DNA from: Lepturacanthus savala
Lineage: Eukaryota; Chordata; Actinopteri; Scombriformes; Trichiuridae
DNA length: 64,000 nt
Assembly: GCA_030544235.1 (NCBI GenBank)
Contig: CM060464.1
Span: 24,171,152 to 24,235,151, forward strand
Direction of reading: 5' to 3'
The notes beneath the pieces were generated by a model that saw nothing but the letters and a program-made list of their open reading frames with translations, was not told where the DNA came from and did no database searches. Positions 1 through 13,600 of the stretch are shown one piece after another (within the stretch, counting starts at the first letter, position 1; the number at the start of each line of letters is the position of its first letter). Both the position numbers and the translations under genes were made by a program.

Positions 1-1009
1 GTTTACAGATAGAGGTGCTTTTTTTATAATTTGTGGTCCAGGTTCTAGGGTGTTATGTTTAGTTGGGCTCTGCGCCCGTAGTTTTTAAGTTGATGCCTTC
101 ATACTACACTGTCCACTCAGTGATTAGAGCTCACAATGATATTTTGAATACTAAATATTGAAAATACAAAATGTATGTAACATATATGTCCAACGTATAA
201 ACTTAGCGCCACCTGCATCTCCACTAGTCCATACTCAGGGCCCAGTGATTTGCAGCTTATAGTGGACACCTCAGTGGCCTAGTGATGGATGGCTGTTCCA
301 TATTATCCTTTTAATTATGCACATTGATCCCCCCGGCGGCCGCTGCCTTGTTTACTCCATGGCTGTAATGCATTTGTGTCCTCTGCTGCATTGATGAATG
401 TATCCTAATCTTAATCTGTGCACAGCAACATCCATCTGACTAATGCACGACTGTGGGATAAATCACTGGGGTCCTGCTCTGAGCCCTGCCAGCTCACTAC
501 CATCTCCCTCTCTTAAGTCTGCACAGCTGCTCTCTCTCTGTCGACTCTTCCCTTACTTATCCCCTTTCTGCTTCAGCTACTCCTACTGTCTTAAAAAAAC
601 TTCCTTTCCCTCAAACTTTAACACTTTTGTTTGATACCTTACACTCTTGTGCTTTCCTGTTCAGATCTCAGCCAACAAAACTACATCCAAATTTTATCTG
701 TGTCTGATGATCCAAACTGTTCATTTTCAGGCTCACATGCTTACAGACATAAAACAGGCATTCAGCACAAAGACACTTGTAAAATTCCCATCCTGGCATC
801 CTGTTGAATGCAGCCTTGTTACTGTCCAAAAATAAAATGTGCTCAAGAGAAAACAAAGTCAAATATTCTCAGTTTTTTTTTTTTTTTTTTTGTTTTTTTT
901 TTTTTTTTTTGTTTTTTAATTCAGCACCATCATGGCAAGACAGCATCCACACCACAAATGAATAAGATAGGATGTGAGAACAATTGGATAAAATAAAAGT
1001 CACCACATC
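1..1009. other. AT-rich DNA, no gene seen
   Basis: No exon, RNA gene or recognisable transposon protein is visible. The stretch ends in a nearly pure T tract at about 873-917, broken by two G residues, followed by ordinary AT-rich sequence up to the tail of the L2 LINE at 1010. Short frames read through the T tract are low complexity and not genes. Confidence 0.6.
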
Positions 1010-1242
1010 AAGGCAAGGCAAGGCAAGTTTATTTGTGTAGCACATTTCAACAACGAGGTAATTCAAAGTGCTTTACATAAAACATTAAAAGCATCAAGAT
1101 ACAATTTAAGACAGTTGATTAAAATAAAAAATAAACAATACAATTTAAAACAGTTGATTAAAATAAAAAAAATAAAAATAAGAATTAAGAAATTAAAACA
1201 AAGAACAAGTTACAGTGCAGTGTAGAGTAATTAAGAATGATA

Positions 1243-2481
1243 TTAGCAGTAGGCAGCATTGAACAGAAAAGTCTTCAACTGTGATTTAAAAGCAGTGAGA
1301 GTTGCGGCAGACCTGCAGGTCTCTGGGAGTTTGTTCCAGATCTGTGGGGCATAGAAACTGAACGCTGCTTCTCCATGTTTAGTTCTGACTCTAGGAACAG
1401 AGAGCAGACCTGATCCAGATGATCTAAGAGGTCTGGATGGTTCATAAGGGGTCAGCAGATCTGCAATATACCTAGGCCCTAGACCATTCAGGGCTTTATA
1501 AACCAGTAAGAGTATTTTAAAGTGAATTCTTTGGCAGACAGGAAGCCAGTGCAAGGACCTTAGAACTGGAGTGATATGGTCTACTTTTTTAGTCCTAGTC
1601 AGGACTCGAGCGGCAGCATTTTGAATCAGCTGCAGCTGTCTGATTGACTTTTTAGAGAAGCCTGTAAAGACCCCGTTGCAGTAGTCTAGTCTACTGAAAA
1701 TAAAAGCATGCACAAGCTTTTTCAAATCTTGCTGAGACATAAGACCTTTAATCCTTGATATATTCTTCAGGTGGTAGTAGGCTGACTTTGTAACATTTTT
1801 TATGTGACTATTGAAATTCAAGTCTGAGTCCATAACTACACCCAGATTTCTAGCTTGGTTTGTAGGCTTTAACATTGCTGATTGAAGATGAGCGCTGACT
1901 TTCAATCGTTCTGCCTTGGCTCCAAAAACAATTACCTCAGTTTTATCTTTGTTTAATTGGAGAAAGTTCTGGCACATCCAATCATTAATTTGTTCAATGC
2001 ATTTACTCAGTGTTTGTATTGGATTATGATCTCCTGGTGATATACTGATGTAAATTTGTGTGTCATCTGCATAATTATGGTAACTTATTTTATTTTCTTT
2101 CATAATCTTAGCGAGTGGGAGCATGTAAATGTTGAATAGGAGAGGCCCCAGAATTGAACCTTGGGGGACCCCACAGCTTATGTCTATATGTTCAGATGTG
2201 TAGTTGCCTATAGACACAAAGTAGTCTCTGTCCTTTAAGTAGGATTCAACCCATTTTAGTGCTGTGCCAGTAAGTCCCACCCAGTTCTCCAGTCGGTGTA
2301 ATAATATGTTGTGGTCAACCGTGTCAAATGCGGCACTGAGATCCAGTAATACTAAGACTGAAATTTTGCCATTGTCTGTGTTTATGTGGATGTCATTACA
2401 GACCTTAACTAGAGCAGTCTCAGTGCTGTGGTGGGGTCGGAAACCTGACTGGAAGACATCAAAACAGTTGTTCAGTGTCAT
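1243..2481 (-). pseudogene. L2 LINE reverse transcriptase domain
   Basis: This 412-codon open frame carries the palm and thumb of a LINE reverse transcriptase. LLDLSAAFDTVDH lies at residues 45-57 (first catalytic Asp motif), CGVPQGSILGPLLF at 103-116, and the YADD active site at 137-140. The L2-type C-terminus contains HWLPVCQRIHFK near 321-332. The catalytic motifs are intact. The frame also extends 28 codons upstream to a TAG stop at 2566-2568, so the apparent Met start is an internal residue. A block that normally lies before this Met, including the N-Y-R-P-I-S motif, is missing, so the enzyme would probably be inactive even if translated. It is continuous in origin with the endonuclease frame upstream on the same strand. 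Confidence 0.9.
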
Positions 2482-2641
2482 ATAGTCAGTCAGCTGTCTA
2501 GTGTGCCCTACATTGTCCAGATTGTTCTTTTTTAGCAGTGGCTTGATGACTGCAGTTTTTAGGGCCTATGGGAACACACCTGACACAAGTGACGTGTTTA
2601 CAATGTGCAGAAGATCTGAGGTCATGCAGTTAGAAACTTTT

Positions 2642-4231
2642 TTAAAAAAAGCTTGTTGGCAGAATATCCAGACAGCAAGAGGAGGATTTCAGATGTTGTA
2701 TAATGTCCTCCAGATTTTTATGGTTGATTGGATTAAATTTTGTCATGCCATCACAATTGATTTTGAGTTTACACTGGGACGACACATATCCTGTACCTGG
2801 CATGGAGGAGGTGACTGCTTGTCTAATTTTGAAAATTTTGTCAGTGAAGAAGGAGGCAAACTCATTGCAGGCTCTGGTGGATACAAGTTCAGGGGCTACT
2901 GACACAGGGGGGTTTGTTAGCCTATCGACAGTAGCAAACAGAGTACGTGAATTATTTTTGTTTTTGGAGATAATGTCAGAGAAAAAGGACTGCCTTGCTT
3001 TTCTCAATTCAAGATTATAAAGCCTAAGTTTCTCTTTATAGATGTCATAATGCACCTGAAGATTAGTTTTTCGCCACCTGCGTTCAGCTTTCCGGCATTC
3101 TCTTTTACCGATTCTGACCAGCATTTCATTTCTCCATGGAGATCTCTTTTTGCCAGAGATAATCTTCACTTTCACCGGTGCAAAGGCATCAATAAGATTT
3201 GTAACTTTAGTGTTGAAGTTTTCTAAAAGTTCATTCACTGTAGTGTAGGGGGTGGCAGGTGTCGGAGAGAAAGCCTGGATAAACATTTCTCTAGTGTTAT
3301 CAGTGATGTACCGTTTTGATATTACCTCTGTTTGAACACTTCTATGTGTGGAGAAAGTGCTCTTAAAGAACACACAGGAATGGTCAGACAAACCAACATC
3401 AGTCACCTCAACCTTAGAAATGTTTAAACCTTTAGAGATAATTAAATCCAAAGTGTGACCTTTGATATGTGTTGGTTCCGTTACATGTTGAATTAATACA
3501 TAATTTTCAAGGACACAACACAGTTCTTTAGCACTGCTGTCCTGAGCGTTATCCACATGAATGTTGAAATCACCAACAATAATGACATAGTCAAAGTCAA
3601 TGCAGGTTATAGACAGCAGTTCAGAAAAGTCATCAAAAAAGTTTGCACAATATATTGGTGGCCTGTAAATATTCAGAAAAACTGCCCGGGGTGAGGAATT
3701 TACCTGAAGGGCAACATATTCAAATGAATTAAAATGTCCATATAACATCTGTTTGCATTTGAGGGAGACATTAAACAATATGGCAACTCCACCCCCTCTC
3801 TTTCCCACCCGAGTTTCACTTATAAAACTGAAGTTTGGAGGGGTTGACTCAATGAGCATGGTTGCACTGTTATCTGGGTTCAACCATGTTTCAGTTAAAA
3901 ACATAAAATCAAGGTTGTGTTGAATAATAAAATCATTAATTAAAAAGGTTTTCCCCACTAAGGACATAACATTTAGTAAGGCCAGACTCAGTGTTTCACA
4001 GTTTTCCTCAGCTGGTTGTGGAAGACAAGGAAACACTGGAATGTTTCGAGGTTGATATGCTATAATTAATAAGTTGTCCGCTTTAATTGAACCCTTTTTT
4101 TTTCTCATCAGATTAACCGATCTTCTGTTACCTGTCATCACAGGGATTGAGAAAGCTACCTGAACTCCATAGGGCCCTGACTTTTCCTGGAGAACATTAT
4201 TGATCTTAGTATTGGAGCCTGGACCCGGCAC
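2642..4231 (-). pseudogene. L2 LINE apurinic/apyrimidinic-type endonuclease domain
   Basis: This 529-codon open frame encodes the endonuclease half of the L2 polyprotein, the enzyme that nicks target DNA to prime reverse transcription. APE signature residues are present in order: LTETWL near residues 112-117 (catalytic Glu), GDFN near 220-223 (Asp and Asn), HTLDLII near 249-255, and LSDHS near 271-275 (catalytic His). A charged linker follows (residues about 360-430) and then the beginning of the RT region. The frame ends within an A-run at about 2642-2650, after which the polyprotein continues in another frame. There is no good initiator at the 5' end: the reading frame simply opens after a TGA, so the true start is probably lost or further upstream. 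It is part of a dead retrotransposon, not a host gene. Confidence 0.88.
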
Positions 4232-5578
<1,347 letters not shown>

Positions 5579-6371
5579 CAACAATATTATGGTGCCTTCT
5601 TTATTTAGCTATTTCTCTTTAAAATATAGGTACATTTATGTATTTATTTTGAATTATGTTTGTGTTATTGGATATAATAACAATCTTCCCAATCTCAATA
5701 TTACAACACTTTAGTATACACATAACATGTGTCCCCTATGTTACCTTGTCTGTTGTCTTGCAATTATTGCACTTAATGCACTAAAAATTAATAAATAAAT
5801 AGGGGTATGTGTATTTCCCTGTGAGACAATGCGGTATACAACACATGTTAACCCTGGAGAGAGTTGATATGATTAAAGCGCCACTTTGATGATTTTCTAC
5901 CTGAATCCTGTTGCCTGGAGGGGAAAAATGCTTTGGGGAGGCTGGGGAGTGTTACCCCGCCTGTGGCTACTGGTCACCATTGGTGGGGCCATATGTGCTC
6001 ATTTACACTCTCTCCTTCATCCCTTGTGGTTCCTCCACAGTACTGTGGAGGGGCATAATTAGAATTGGCCTGTCTGGTCCTCACCTGAACCATGGCAATG
6101 CTAAAATCTGCTCCCCATTCCCACTGTTCCTCTCTGGAGCTCTATTCTCTGGTACCCGAATATATACTCATGTGTGGACAGTAAGAATGTGCACACCTGT
6201 ACAATTTTTTCCAGATCATCCATGCTGCTTCCTGTATGGGGAAAAATAGGATAATAAAAGTGTGAATTTGGTTGTCATTTTATTTGAGAGCTTGAGAACA
6301 AACGTCCATTATCATCACGTTAGGGATGCATGAGTGGTTAACCATTTTTTTTTTTCCGTTTTTTTATAATT

Positions 6372-6579
6372 TTCATATCGACGCCTTCTTAAAATAATTG
6401 CCTAAGTCATTTTTTTCTGATTTTTCAATTTTAATCAAAACAGTTATAACAACAGATTCCTACTGACACACAAACAAGGTCAGTCGAACATGAAACATGA
6501 GAGAATTAAATGACTAAAGCAAATTTTCTAACATGCCTTTATGACTTAGGCAATTATTTTAAGAGGGTGACGATATGAA
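6372..6579. mobile_element. Candidate MITE with 39-bp terminal inverted repeats
   Basis: Bases 6372-6410 and 6541-6579 are inverted copies that match at 36 of 39 positions, with outer ends starting TTCATATCG and inner ends AATTGCCTAAGTCAT. The 130 bp between them is AT-rich and non-coding. Size, long inverted ends and absence of coding capacity fit a non-autonomous DNA transposon. I do not recognise the family, and no clear target-site duplication stands out. Confidence 0.72.
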
Positions 6580-7689
6580 TTTACAAACACATACACATTA
6601 TTATAAATTTATATTATTTTTATTGCATATATTCTAGGTAGAACAGTTATATCACTAACATGTTTCGATACTTTTTGAGTTTAATAAGGATTAACTCTTT
6701 TTTTCATTGTCTATAACCTTTATTTGTACATTAATGGTACGTTTCCACCAGATAGTATCAACTCACCTTGCTACGATTTAGCTTGCCTTTTTTTTTGCAT
6801 TTGTTGTGCCATGGTGATGTGAAATTAAATGTAATGCAATGCCTGATCACATTTGTGTGTGTGTAGGCTTACATCACTTTATGTGTGTTCAAGGTGTTGT
6901 GTTAAAGAGAGGTTAGTATCATGCAGGTTGGGACAATAATGTCAAACTAAACCTTCTTACAAGCCTAAAACACAGTGAACTGTAGCATATGATCTAAACA
7001 CATTAACAAAGTTCAAAAGTCTTGCTAAACCATGTTTGTTAATGTTCTGTTGTGCCCAAGTCATATTACCAGTCTATGGAAAGGAAGAAGAATAGTTGCT
7101 CTTTGCTTCTGCTTACTTGAGAAGGCTGAAGATGTTGTTGCAGCTGTGGTGTTCATTGTGGTTGTTAATCCTTGTGGCGGGTTGGAAGAACCAGTCCTGA
7201 GTTGCTTTAGTGGTGCTCGCTGGACGTTGTTGAGTCCTTGTTCGGTGGCAAGTCTGTAAGACGCTGAAAACGGCTGGATAATCCCTTGAGAGCAGAGAAG
7301 CTGCAGAGGGTTTCTGGCCTGCAGCTTCTCCTGTTACAGAATGGTGCTCTGCAGAAGAGCAGGAGGACCAGAAGAGAGTTAGTGTTGGTGAGAAGAGTTG
7401 GGCGAAGAGAGAGAATGGGACAAAGGCCGGTGCCTTTATATCTATCACCCTGAAGGTGTGAAACAAGGTTTCTGGGGGTCACAAGTTCCAGTCTCAGCCA
7501 GGTATCTGAGGAGACCTTTTGCATATATTGTCTTTATGGGCACAACACATTTCAATTACTAAAATCTAATACCTGTACTATTTTTGGTATCACATCCTGG
7601 GTTCCAGTCAAGATGACCAAATCATGCCACATTAAATTTTAATTTGTCGAGCTGGTACTGTCTAGGGCAATGAGCCACAGCTCACCTAG
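6580..7689. other. Unannotated DNA
   Basis: There is no recognisable gene. Around 6735-6800 the phrase CGTTTCCACCAGATAGTA resembles a common fish MITE end, but the element cannot be delimited. The frames at 7032-7524 on both strands overlap each other and lack known domains. Confidence 0.4.
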
Positions 7690-8566
7690 AGTTTCAACAA
7701 GTTATGTTTAGAGTATGTTTTGGGGACGACTAGATAATTAGTGGTGTGTATTGGAAGCCAATTAATATTTTCATGATGATTTAGATCTGTCATGAAAAAC
7801 ACGTGGGAACCAATGTGTACTTCGGAGGAGAGGAACACAAATGTATATCCCAATTTAAGTACCTCAGGGTAATTTTGGATAGGAACCTTACTTTTAAGAA
7901 GCAGCCACCATTTCTTGCAAAATTTTAAACTAGCCAGGCCCTTAAGCTTATCTGTTGCAAAATCATTCCTGCATTTGCTGGTTTCACTGTACTGAAAAGC
8001 TATCAAGGTGTTTGCCAGGAAACAATAGTCATTTTCCTATTGTGTACTTCTTGAGAGTTACCAACTACTGAGTTTGGGAATTTTTTAAAAAACTTTTTAA
8101 ATATGCCTGTTTTATCTACAAATCCCTCAATGGTCTGGCCCTTCCACCCCCTGGAGGAGTTTATTAGATGAAGAGATAATATTTCCGTACAAGCTCAGCC
8201 TCCAGAGAGTGAGGTTCAATTTTAGAGGAACTGCTGCAGGTAAAAACGTGTTGTCTGTCAAAAGGAAGTATGGAAGTAAGTTGGGCTAGTTTTTCAACTA
8301 TTATTTGATAAAGTCCAATACACTGCCTTTAAAAAACAGCTCGAAATTTGGTTGACAAACAAACATGTTATAGTGTTTTTGTAATTGCACTTGTTTTGAA
8401 ATGTCATCATTATTATGTAATAACCCAATGTTTTATGTATTTTTCTGTGCAGGGACTGTGGATAGAAATGTGCTTTTAGATAAATCCAATATATTTACAC
8501 AGTGTCATGTACTTGCACCAAGTTTTTATTAATATGGTCACCAAATTAACAAATAAATAAAAAAGG
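7690..8566 (+). mobile_element. Decayed LINE 3' end (L2/jockey-group RT C-terminus plus 3' UTR)
   Basis: Pieces of a LINE RT C-terminus can be read on the plus strand across several frames. FKYLRVILDRNLTFKK is encoded at about 7851-7898, a stop falls at 7926, YACFIYKSLNGLALPPP at about 8102-8152, VRFNFRGTAAG with NVLSVK near 8212-8265, and FKKQLEIWLTNK near 8327-8365. These are the landmarks and order expected of the C-terminal region of fish LINEs of the L2/jockey group. The AT-rich tail ends in AAATAAATAAAAAA at about 8550-8564. Several stops and frame changes make it a fossil. A partial upstream RT trace may begin near 7690. The exact clade is not certain. Confidence 0.7.
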
Positions 8567-9745
8567 CTCAGTAGGGTTTTATACAATTGATTCCAAGAGT
8601 GTGTGTTTCTACTCATTAATATATACAGATTTTAGATTTTAGCCCCAGATGTCAGTCTTCTGTGTCCTTTTTAAAAGCCAACTCCTTGCACTGCAGGCAA
8701 TCAGTAATCGCCTAGCACCGGAAAGTCAAAACACCATGGTGAGGAATCTCAATATAAAAGTACAAGATAAAAACAAGACTCACAGCAATAAAACACAAGA
8801 TATAAAGCATGCAATAAATAAACCTCTGCACACGGAAAATAAACCGATCAAACAGATTAATAATGAAACCATCCTTCAACCATGTGACAAATGTAAGCTG
8901 TATAAATGCAGAGCAGGTCAGAAAAAACAGGAGGCCTCATAAAATCTGAAAAAAAAAACATGACTGTGACTGTTTGATATCTACAAAAAATATGTATATA
9001 TATTAAGAATCGACTTCCGGGTCAGTTGGATTTGCAGAACATGACAAAGATGTTTGCTGTTATTCACAACTTGTGAAATGACTCGTTTCAACATTAAATG
9101 GGATCCGTTCGGTGGAAGAGGTACATGATTGAATTATTTGTTCAATCTTTACTTGTTATCTAAAAGAAACCACCACAGAAAATATTTTTTTTTTCAAATT
9201 GGTGACCGAAAATGAAACTTAAAATTAAAGAAGATGAAATGCAATGTTTGGCATCAAAAAAGAAAGATAAAGGAAAGTGGTTATGTAGATCTCTATGGGC
9301 AGTCCCATTGTCCTTCAAAACAATGGTCAAAAACACATTTATTACTGTGTAGTTAACACAAACTGTGCCAGATTATTGATCACATTCTCAAGTACTGGTA
9401 ACATAATCCATCACAAGAGCTAAGTGCTTCTGTTTTGATTTATTTATTTGCTTCAGTCAGATTACCTGATGTGATTTCTACAATTTCTTCCTGTAGGCTC
9501 AGAGTGGACCTACGTGGGGAGAGAGGGAAACCTCATTAAAGTAATAATTATATATTATGTCATTGCTGCTGATTTAGTCTATAATCAGGTCCAGAAACGT
9601 ATGTAAACCTCATTTAGGCCTATTAGAATTACACCTGATTGCCCAGGTGACTCCCTGAACACAGAACTCAATCTTTGCATTATCCCTCTTGACTCAGCCA
9701 ATGTCAGTACTATTTGGGGCACCCCTTCATAAGCCCCAGGCAAGT
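8567..9745. other. Unannotated DNA
   Basis: No recognisable gene or element. The frame at 8649-8942 is lysine- and asparagine-rich with no domain, which is consistent with chance reading of A-rich sequence. Confidence 0.45.
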
Positions 9746-9820
<75 letters not shown>

Positions 9821-9837
9821 CACACACACACACACAC
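9746..9837. repeat. (CA)n microsatellite
   Basis: A CA dinucleotide array of about 90 bp with two minor interruptions. The His/Thr-only and Cys/Val-only frames read through it are artefacts of the repeat. Confidence 0.98.
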
Positions 9838-10549
9838 TCTGTCTCTATCCCGTTTCCCGCTTGCTAATCACATCTGTTTTATTAAAATGACAAATGCTGC
9901 TGGTACCAGGCAAAGCAGTATCAGTTGAGATTCTTATTATATTAATTATAGACATTTACAGATAACTAGTAGTAATTCTGCACATCAGTAATGATATCAG
10001 TGCTGTCAGCAGTCTCTAATCTCTCTTCCTCCTGCTTATTCTTTTCATTTCCTCTTATTATTAATTTGCCAATTCTCGCCAGTGTTCAGTTCATTTCTTT
10101 AAGATTGGACCTAACAGGCTTTTATTGGCCTAAAATTAAAGAACATTTCCAAAGCACTGTGATAAAGCATTGATGTGTGTTTAGAATTTATGCTTGTGTG
10201 TGTGGGGGGTGGGGTGTGGGTGCATTTCAACGTACAAAAGCCTCTATTTCCATGAACAAAGCAGGCAGTGATGCTAACTGTGCCATTTTCATTCCTTTTG
10301 TGCACTTGTGTTTGGGAATGTCGTTTACCAGAAGAACAGGAAGACACCTGTGGATAAATCTGTTTTTCCTATATTTATTGCCAGCTTGGTGTCTACAGAA
10401 TAACAATGTTTTATGGTCTGACAAAGTTGTGGGTCTGGTGTTAGGTTTCGACACAACAAAACACTTTGTTAAAGTTAGAAAAAAGTTGGTTTTAGTTCAA
10501 ACGATTACTTTAAAAATGATTCAATGTAGCAACTGTTGGTTAAATTATT

Positions 10550-10792
10550 TTTACATTACAGTAACTTTGTTACAGTAAAAATGCCCCACTGTGCAGTAAA
10601 GGTGTCCCACTGTAAAAATGTCCAGATGTTACACTACAAATGTTTAGAAAAACTGTAAAAAATATCCCACTGTTACATTAAAAATGTCCGGATGTTACGA
10701 TAATGTCCAGACGTGACAGTAAAATTATCCATGTTACAGTAACAATGTCCAGACACAGCTTAAATATCCAGATATTAAATTAGATCCAGATA
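10550..10792. repeat. Degenerate minisatellite (AAAAATGTCC / GTTACAGT units)
   Basis: Diverged units of roughly 20-24 bp alternate GTTACAGTAA with AAATGTCCAGA or AATGTCCCACT. The same unit motif resumes at about 11318-11356 (GTACAGTAAAAATGTCCAG), so the array was once continuous and has been split. Confidence 0.75.
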
Positions 10793-10796
10793 TTAA

Positions 10797-11311
10797 AGGA
10801 GCAGTAGACTTCACAATTTCTACATATTTTTTGTTATAATATTTGCATTTGTTATTATGTATGGATGGTAAGCCATAAATTATGGTGTAAAAAAACACCC
10901 AAATCCATAATAGATTAGATCATATTTAGCTCCAACCAATCAAAACATCTGACCAGTTTGATTACTTGGCCCGCACAGCAACCCACCAACAGCCAAACCA
11001 GAATCAATGCATGTGATTGGGCAGCCTAGCTACTACCACCAGAGAACCTAGCGGAAAAGGTCAGAAAAAGTATTTCATGAAAAAACTATGGTCAGGGTCT
11101 TTTCTTTTCCTACTGAGTGAGCAACTTGCTTGCATTACACCAAGTGAGACGCTGAGTGTGAGTGAAGGACTATTGCGGCAGCGTTTTTGTTAGACACAGC
11201 AATTCTATGCTTTATATCTGCTCTAATATTGAGGGTGGGCAAGGAGTGGACTCATGAATAAAATTCTGTTTGAAAAGTGTTTGGCTGAAACGAGCACCAC
11301 CCACTGTGCTT
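10797..11311. mobile_element. Candidate TTAA-flanked non-autonomous insertion inside the minisatellite
   Basis: TTAA stands on both sides (10793-10796 and 11312-11315), and minisatellite units lie immediately outside each TTAA. The terminal bases are only weakly inverted (AGGAGCAGT against AAGCACAGT, 6 of 9). The interior is non-coding and ends with a gene-poor, moderately GC-containing stretch. TTAA duplication points to piggyBac-type mobilisation, but the weak termini leave this tentative. Confidence 0.45.
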
Positions 11312-11356
11312 TTAATTAAAATGTTCAGAAGGTACAGTAAAAATGTCCAGTTAAAT

Positions 11357-12450
11357 AGGAAGTGAATAGTGGTCTCAAACTGTCATCACTTGCTGCTTCT
11401 GCAAATAATTAAATAACTAACTACAGAACCATCCTCCCTCCCTGCCTCTGGCTAAGAAAGTGTGTTAATTTTATATGTACGTCATCTGAACTAAATCACT
11501 ATATTTCAGGGTCCGAATTACTACAGCTGCTAGATGGCTTCGCTTACCAATGGCTGACAAGTCTTCAGAACCTGAAAGCAGGTGTAACAGGCCCCCATCT
11601 ATAGAATTGTGCAACAAATCTAATGTAGCTGGGATTTGGCAAATCAGCTCATTCTTTGAATTTTTTTTCAATATATATTCTTATATATATTTTCAATAAA
11701 ATAGTTCATGGCATTTTTAAGGCATGATTTTTTTTTTAATTCTAACCATTATTCTATGTAATTTTTTTTCTTTCTTAGAGCTTACTTTCATTTTAAAACA
11801 CCACTTTTCTCCAGCGATCCTTCAAATTCTAGATGAATCCACCTACTGCACCTCTGCCATGTTCATCACTTCTGTGACACACTGTCACTGCAGACATGAT
11901 CTATGCTGTCGAGCTGTCAGTGTCATGCTTGAGGAAGTATATGTTCATATACTCTGTATGGTAGGTGGATGGTGCCAGTGTAATGATTACCATTTTTTTT
12001 TTTTATTTTCTTTTAGTTTTCAATGGGATGGATTGGGACTGTGGAAAAGAGTCTCCCGGCAGTGATGTGACAGTGGGGTATATGAGGAATTCTAAACCTT
12101 GTGGTCCTAACTTCATTGCCATACAATCATTTGGCACTAATGTTGTCTCATTATATGTTGACTTTATGCTGTTGCAGTTAATAATTTAATCTTATAATGT
12201 ATTTATCTTTTTGTATAGTGGAAACTACAGGGTACTATACTGAGTACTATACTGAGCCTGTAGTTGGGTTGTTGACATCACATTTTGTCAGTGTTTGTTC
12301 TTTTTCTTTTTTTTTTTATTGAACTTGATGGGGATGTTAAGATGATACATGTATGAAAAGAAAGTTATTTTTTTCCCATTTTCCTAAATTAATGTCTAAT
12401 TATTAATAGTATCTTCATAAAAAAGCAGGATTTTTCTAGTCCCAAACCAC
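11357..12450. other. Unannotated AT-rich DNA
   Basis: I see no gene. Poly-T runs occur at about 11728-11738 and 11992-12003. The two overlapping plus-strand frames at 11724-12189 have no domain. Confidence 0.45.
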
Positions 12451-12708
12451 CTAGTTAGACCTGTAGCAGCAATGCAATCAGCCTTCTCACACACTCGTTC
12501 TGAACTCTACTCCGTCAAGTACAGGCACTCCAGAAAGAGGGATATGAATCCAGGGGTGGGTACTAATGACGTCCACTTGTGTTGTGACATCACATCAGGA
12601 CACATTTTTAAATGGCTCGTGTTGAGGGCCAGACCACAATGGAGATAGTGTTATTTACTCACAAGCTCAGAATAATATATATAGTTTTTACATAATAGGG
12701 CCTTTTAA
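12451..12708 (+). repeat. Interspersed repeat family A, copy 1
   Basis: It starts with CTAGTTAGACCTGTAGCA and ends with GGGCCTTTTAA. The copy at 59744-60160 has the same order of blocks, including a shared middle around CCACTTGTGTTGTGACATCAC here and CCACTCCTGTTATGCCATCAC there. It is non-coding. The TTAA-like 3' edge suggests a MITE, but the family is unknown to me. Confidence 0.7.
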
Positions 12709-13290
12709 GACATCTCTTACCTTTAAGACAACTGCGGTGGAACTATATAGGTCACTGTCTTGTTGAGATTACTTATTCTTTAAATAATTGGCTGTTTTGG
12801 CTTCTGACAGCATTGAAATGTCTATGGGTTGTCTCCTCTGGCAGCAACACATGAGTTTGAAGCCTCCTGACTCTGTAAGTGGAGGAAAAGCCTGTTCATA
12901 AAGTCTACAGATTGCACCTCACACACTGGCAAAATGGAACTTCACTCCGAGTCCTCAGGCAAACATTTCCTCCCAACGTCGACACCAGCTGTGCGTTGAC
13001 CAGCGTGCAGCAGAACTTATGCTCCCGTGGTTGTGATGCTGGTCTTGATTGGATTTCTCCCTGGCCCCTTTCCAGTATGGCTGGAGTAACCGGCTCAAAT
13101 TATCCCTGACAGAGTCAGACTGAAGGATGGGGGGGGACCTGGGACTACATTTTAAAACGGTTATAGCACAGAGACACTATAGTTACTTGAGTCTACCACG
13201 CAAGTGTCAAGAAACTGTAGGAATGGTGTGCAGAGTCTGTCCCCAAAAAACACATTTTGGGTTGTAGCGTTTGATTGAGAGGTTCTTGAA
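12709..13290. other. Unannotated DNA
   Basis: No known gene or element is recognised. A short G run lies at about 13129-13136. Confidence 0.4.
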
Positions 13291-13600
13291 CAATGTTTCT
13301 CAAGATGTGGGGTGTGCCACCCCTGAGGGGCACGGAGGCATCACTAAGTTAATTTTTCTCGACCCACATTGTGTATGAGTCATAGAGCCTACCACATTAT
13401 TGGTACTTATTGTATTGGTTATGTGGATATTGATGATATATGATGACATGTAACCAATCAGGGAGCTAGAATGAGTAAATGAGCTGCTACACACATCAAC
13501 AGGTAGGTTGAGAGGACGCCGCAGGCTAAATGCACTGATGTTGTTGACAACTAAACTGTGTCTTTTAGTGGTTTCTTTAACAACAGGTAGACACAAAATG
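13291..13600 (+). mobile_element. Possible hAT (Charlie-like) terminal fragment
   Basis: CAATGTTTCTCAAGATGTGG followed by GTGTGCCACCCCTGAGGGGC resembles the ends of Charlie-type hAT elements, which typically begin CAGTGTTTCTCAA and then have a GC-rich stretch. No matching inverted end (TTGAGAAACATTG) is found nearby, so this is at most one end. The call rests on motif memory only. Confidence 0.4.

Larger units (their letters stand above)
1010..4231 (-). mobile_element. L2-clade LINE (non-LTR retrotransposon), near full coding length but defective
   Basis: The element runs on the minus strand. Its 3' end on the plus strand is a run of AGGCA units (1010-1027), which reads as the TTGCC-type tail usual for fish L2. 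It is followed by an AT-rich 3' UTR, a reverse transcriptase frame (1243-2481) and an APE endonuclease frame (2642-4231). The two frames belong to one ancestral polyprotein. They are now separated by a frameshift in a T/A homopolymer run around 2637-2650, a TAG stop at 2566-2568, and loss of the conserved N-Y-R-P-I-S block at the start of the RT domain. The 5' boundary is uncertain because an in-frame stop lies just beyond 4231. The clade call rests on my recognition of the protein motifs and tail, without a database search. Confidence 0.9.

Noticed and set aside
2264..2902. Plus-strand frames over the L2 LINE
   Set aside because: They are antisense shadows of the minus-strand reverse transcriptase and endonuclease.
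7686..8006. 106-codon minus-strand frame
   Set aside because: It overlaps the plus-strand LINE fossil, whose peptide landmarks are recognisable, and has no domain of its own.
9585..9928. Frames of Cys/Val or His/Thr repeats on both strands
   Set aside because: They are translations of the CA microsatellite and carry no independent coding signal.
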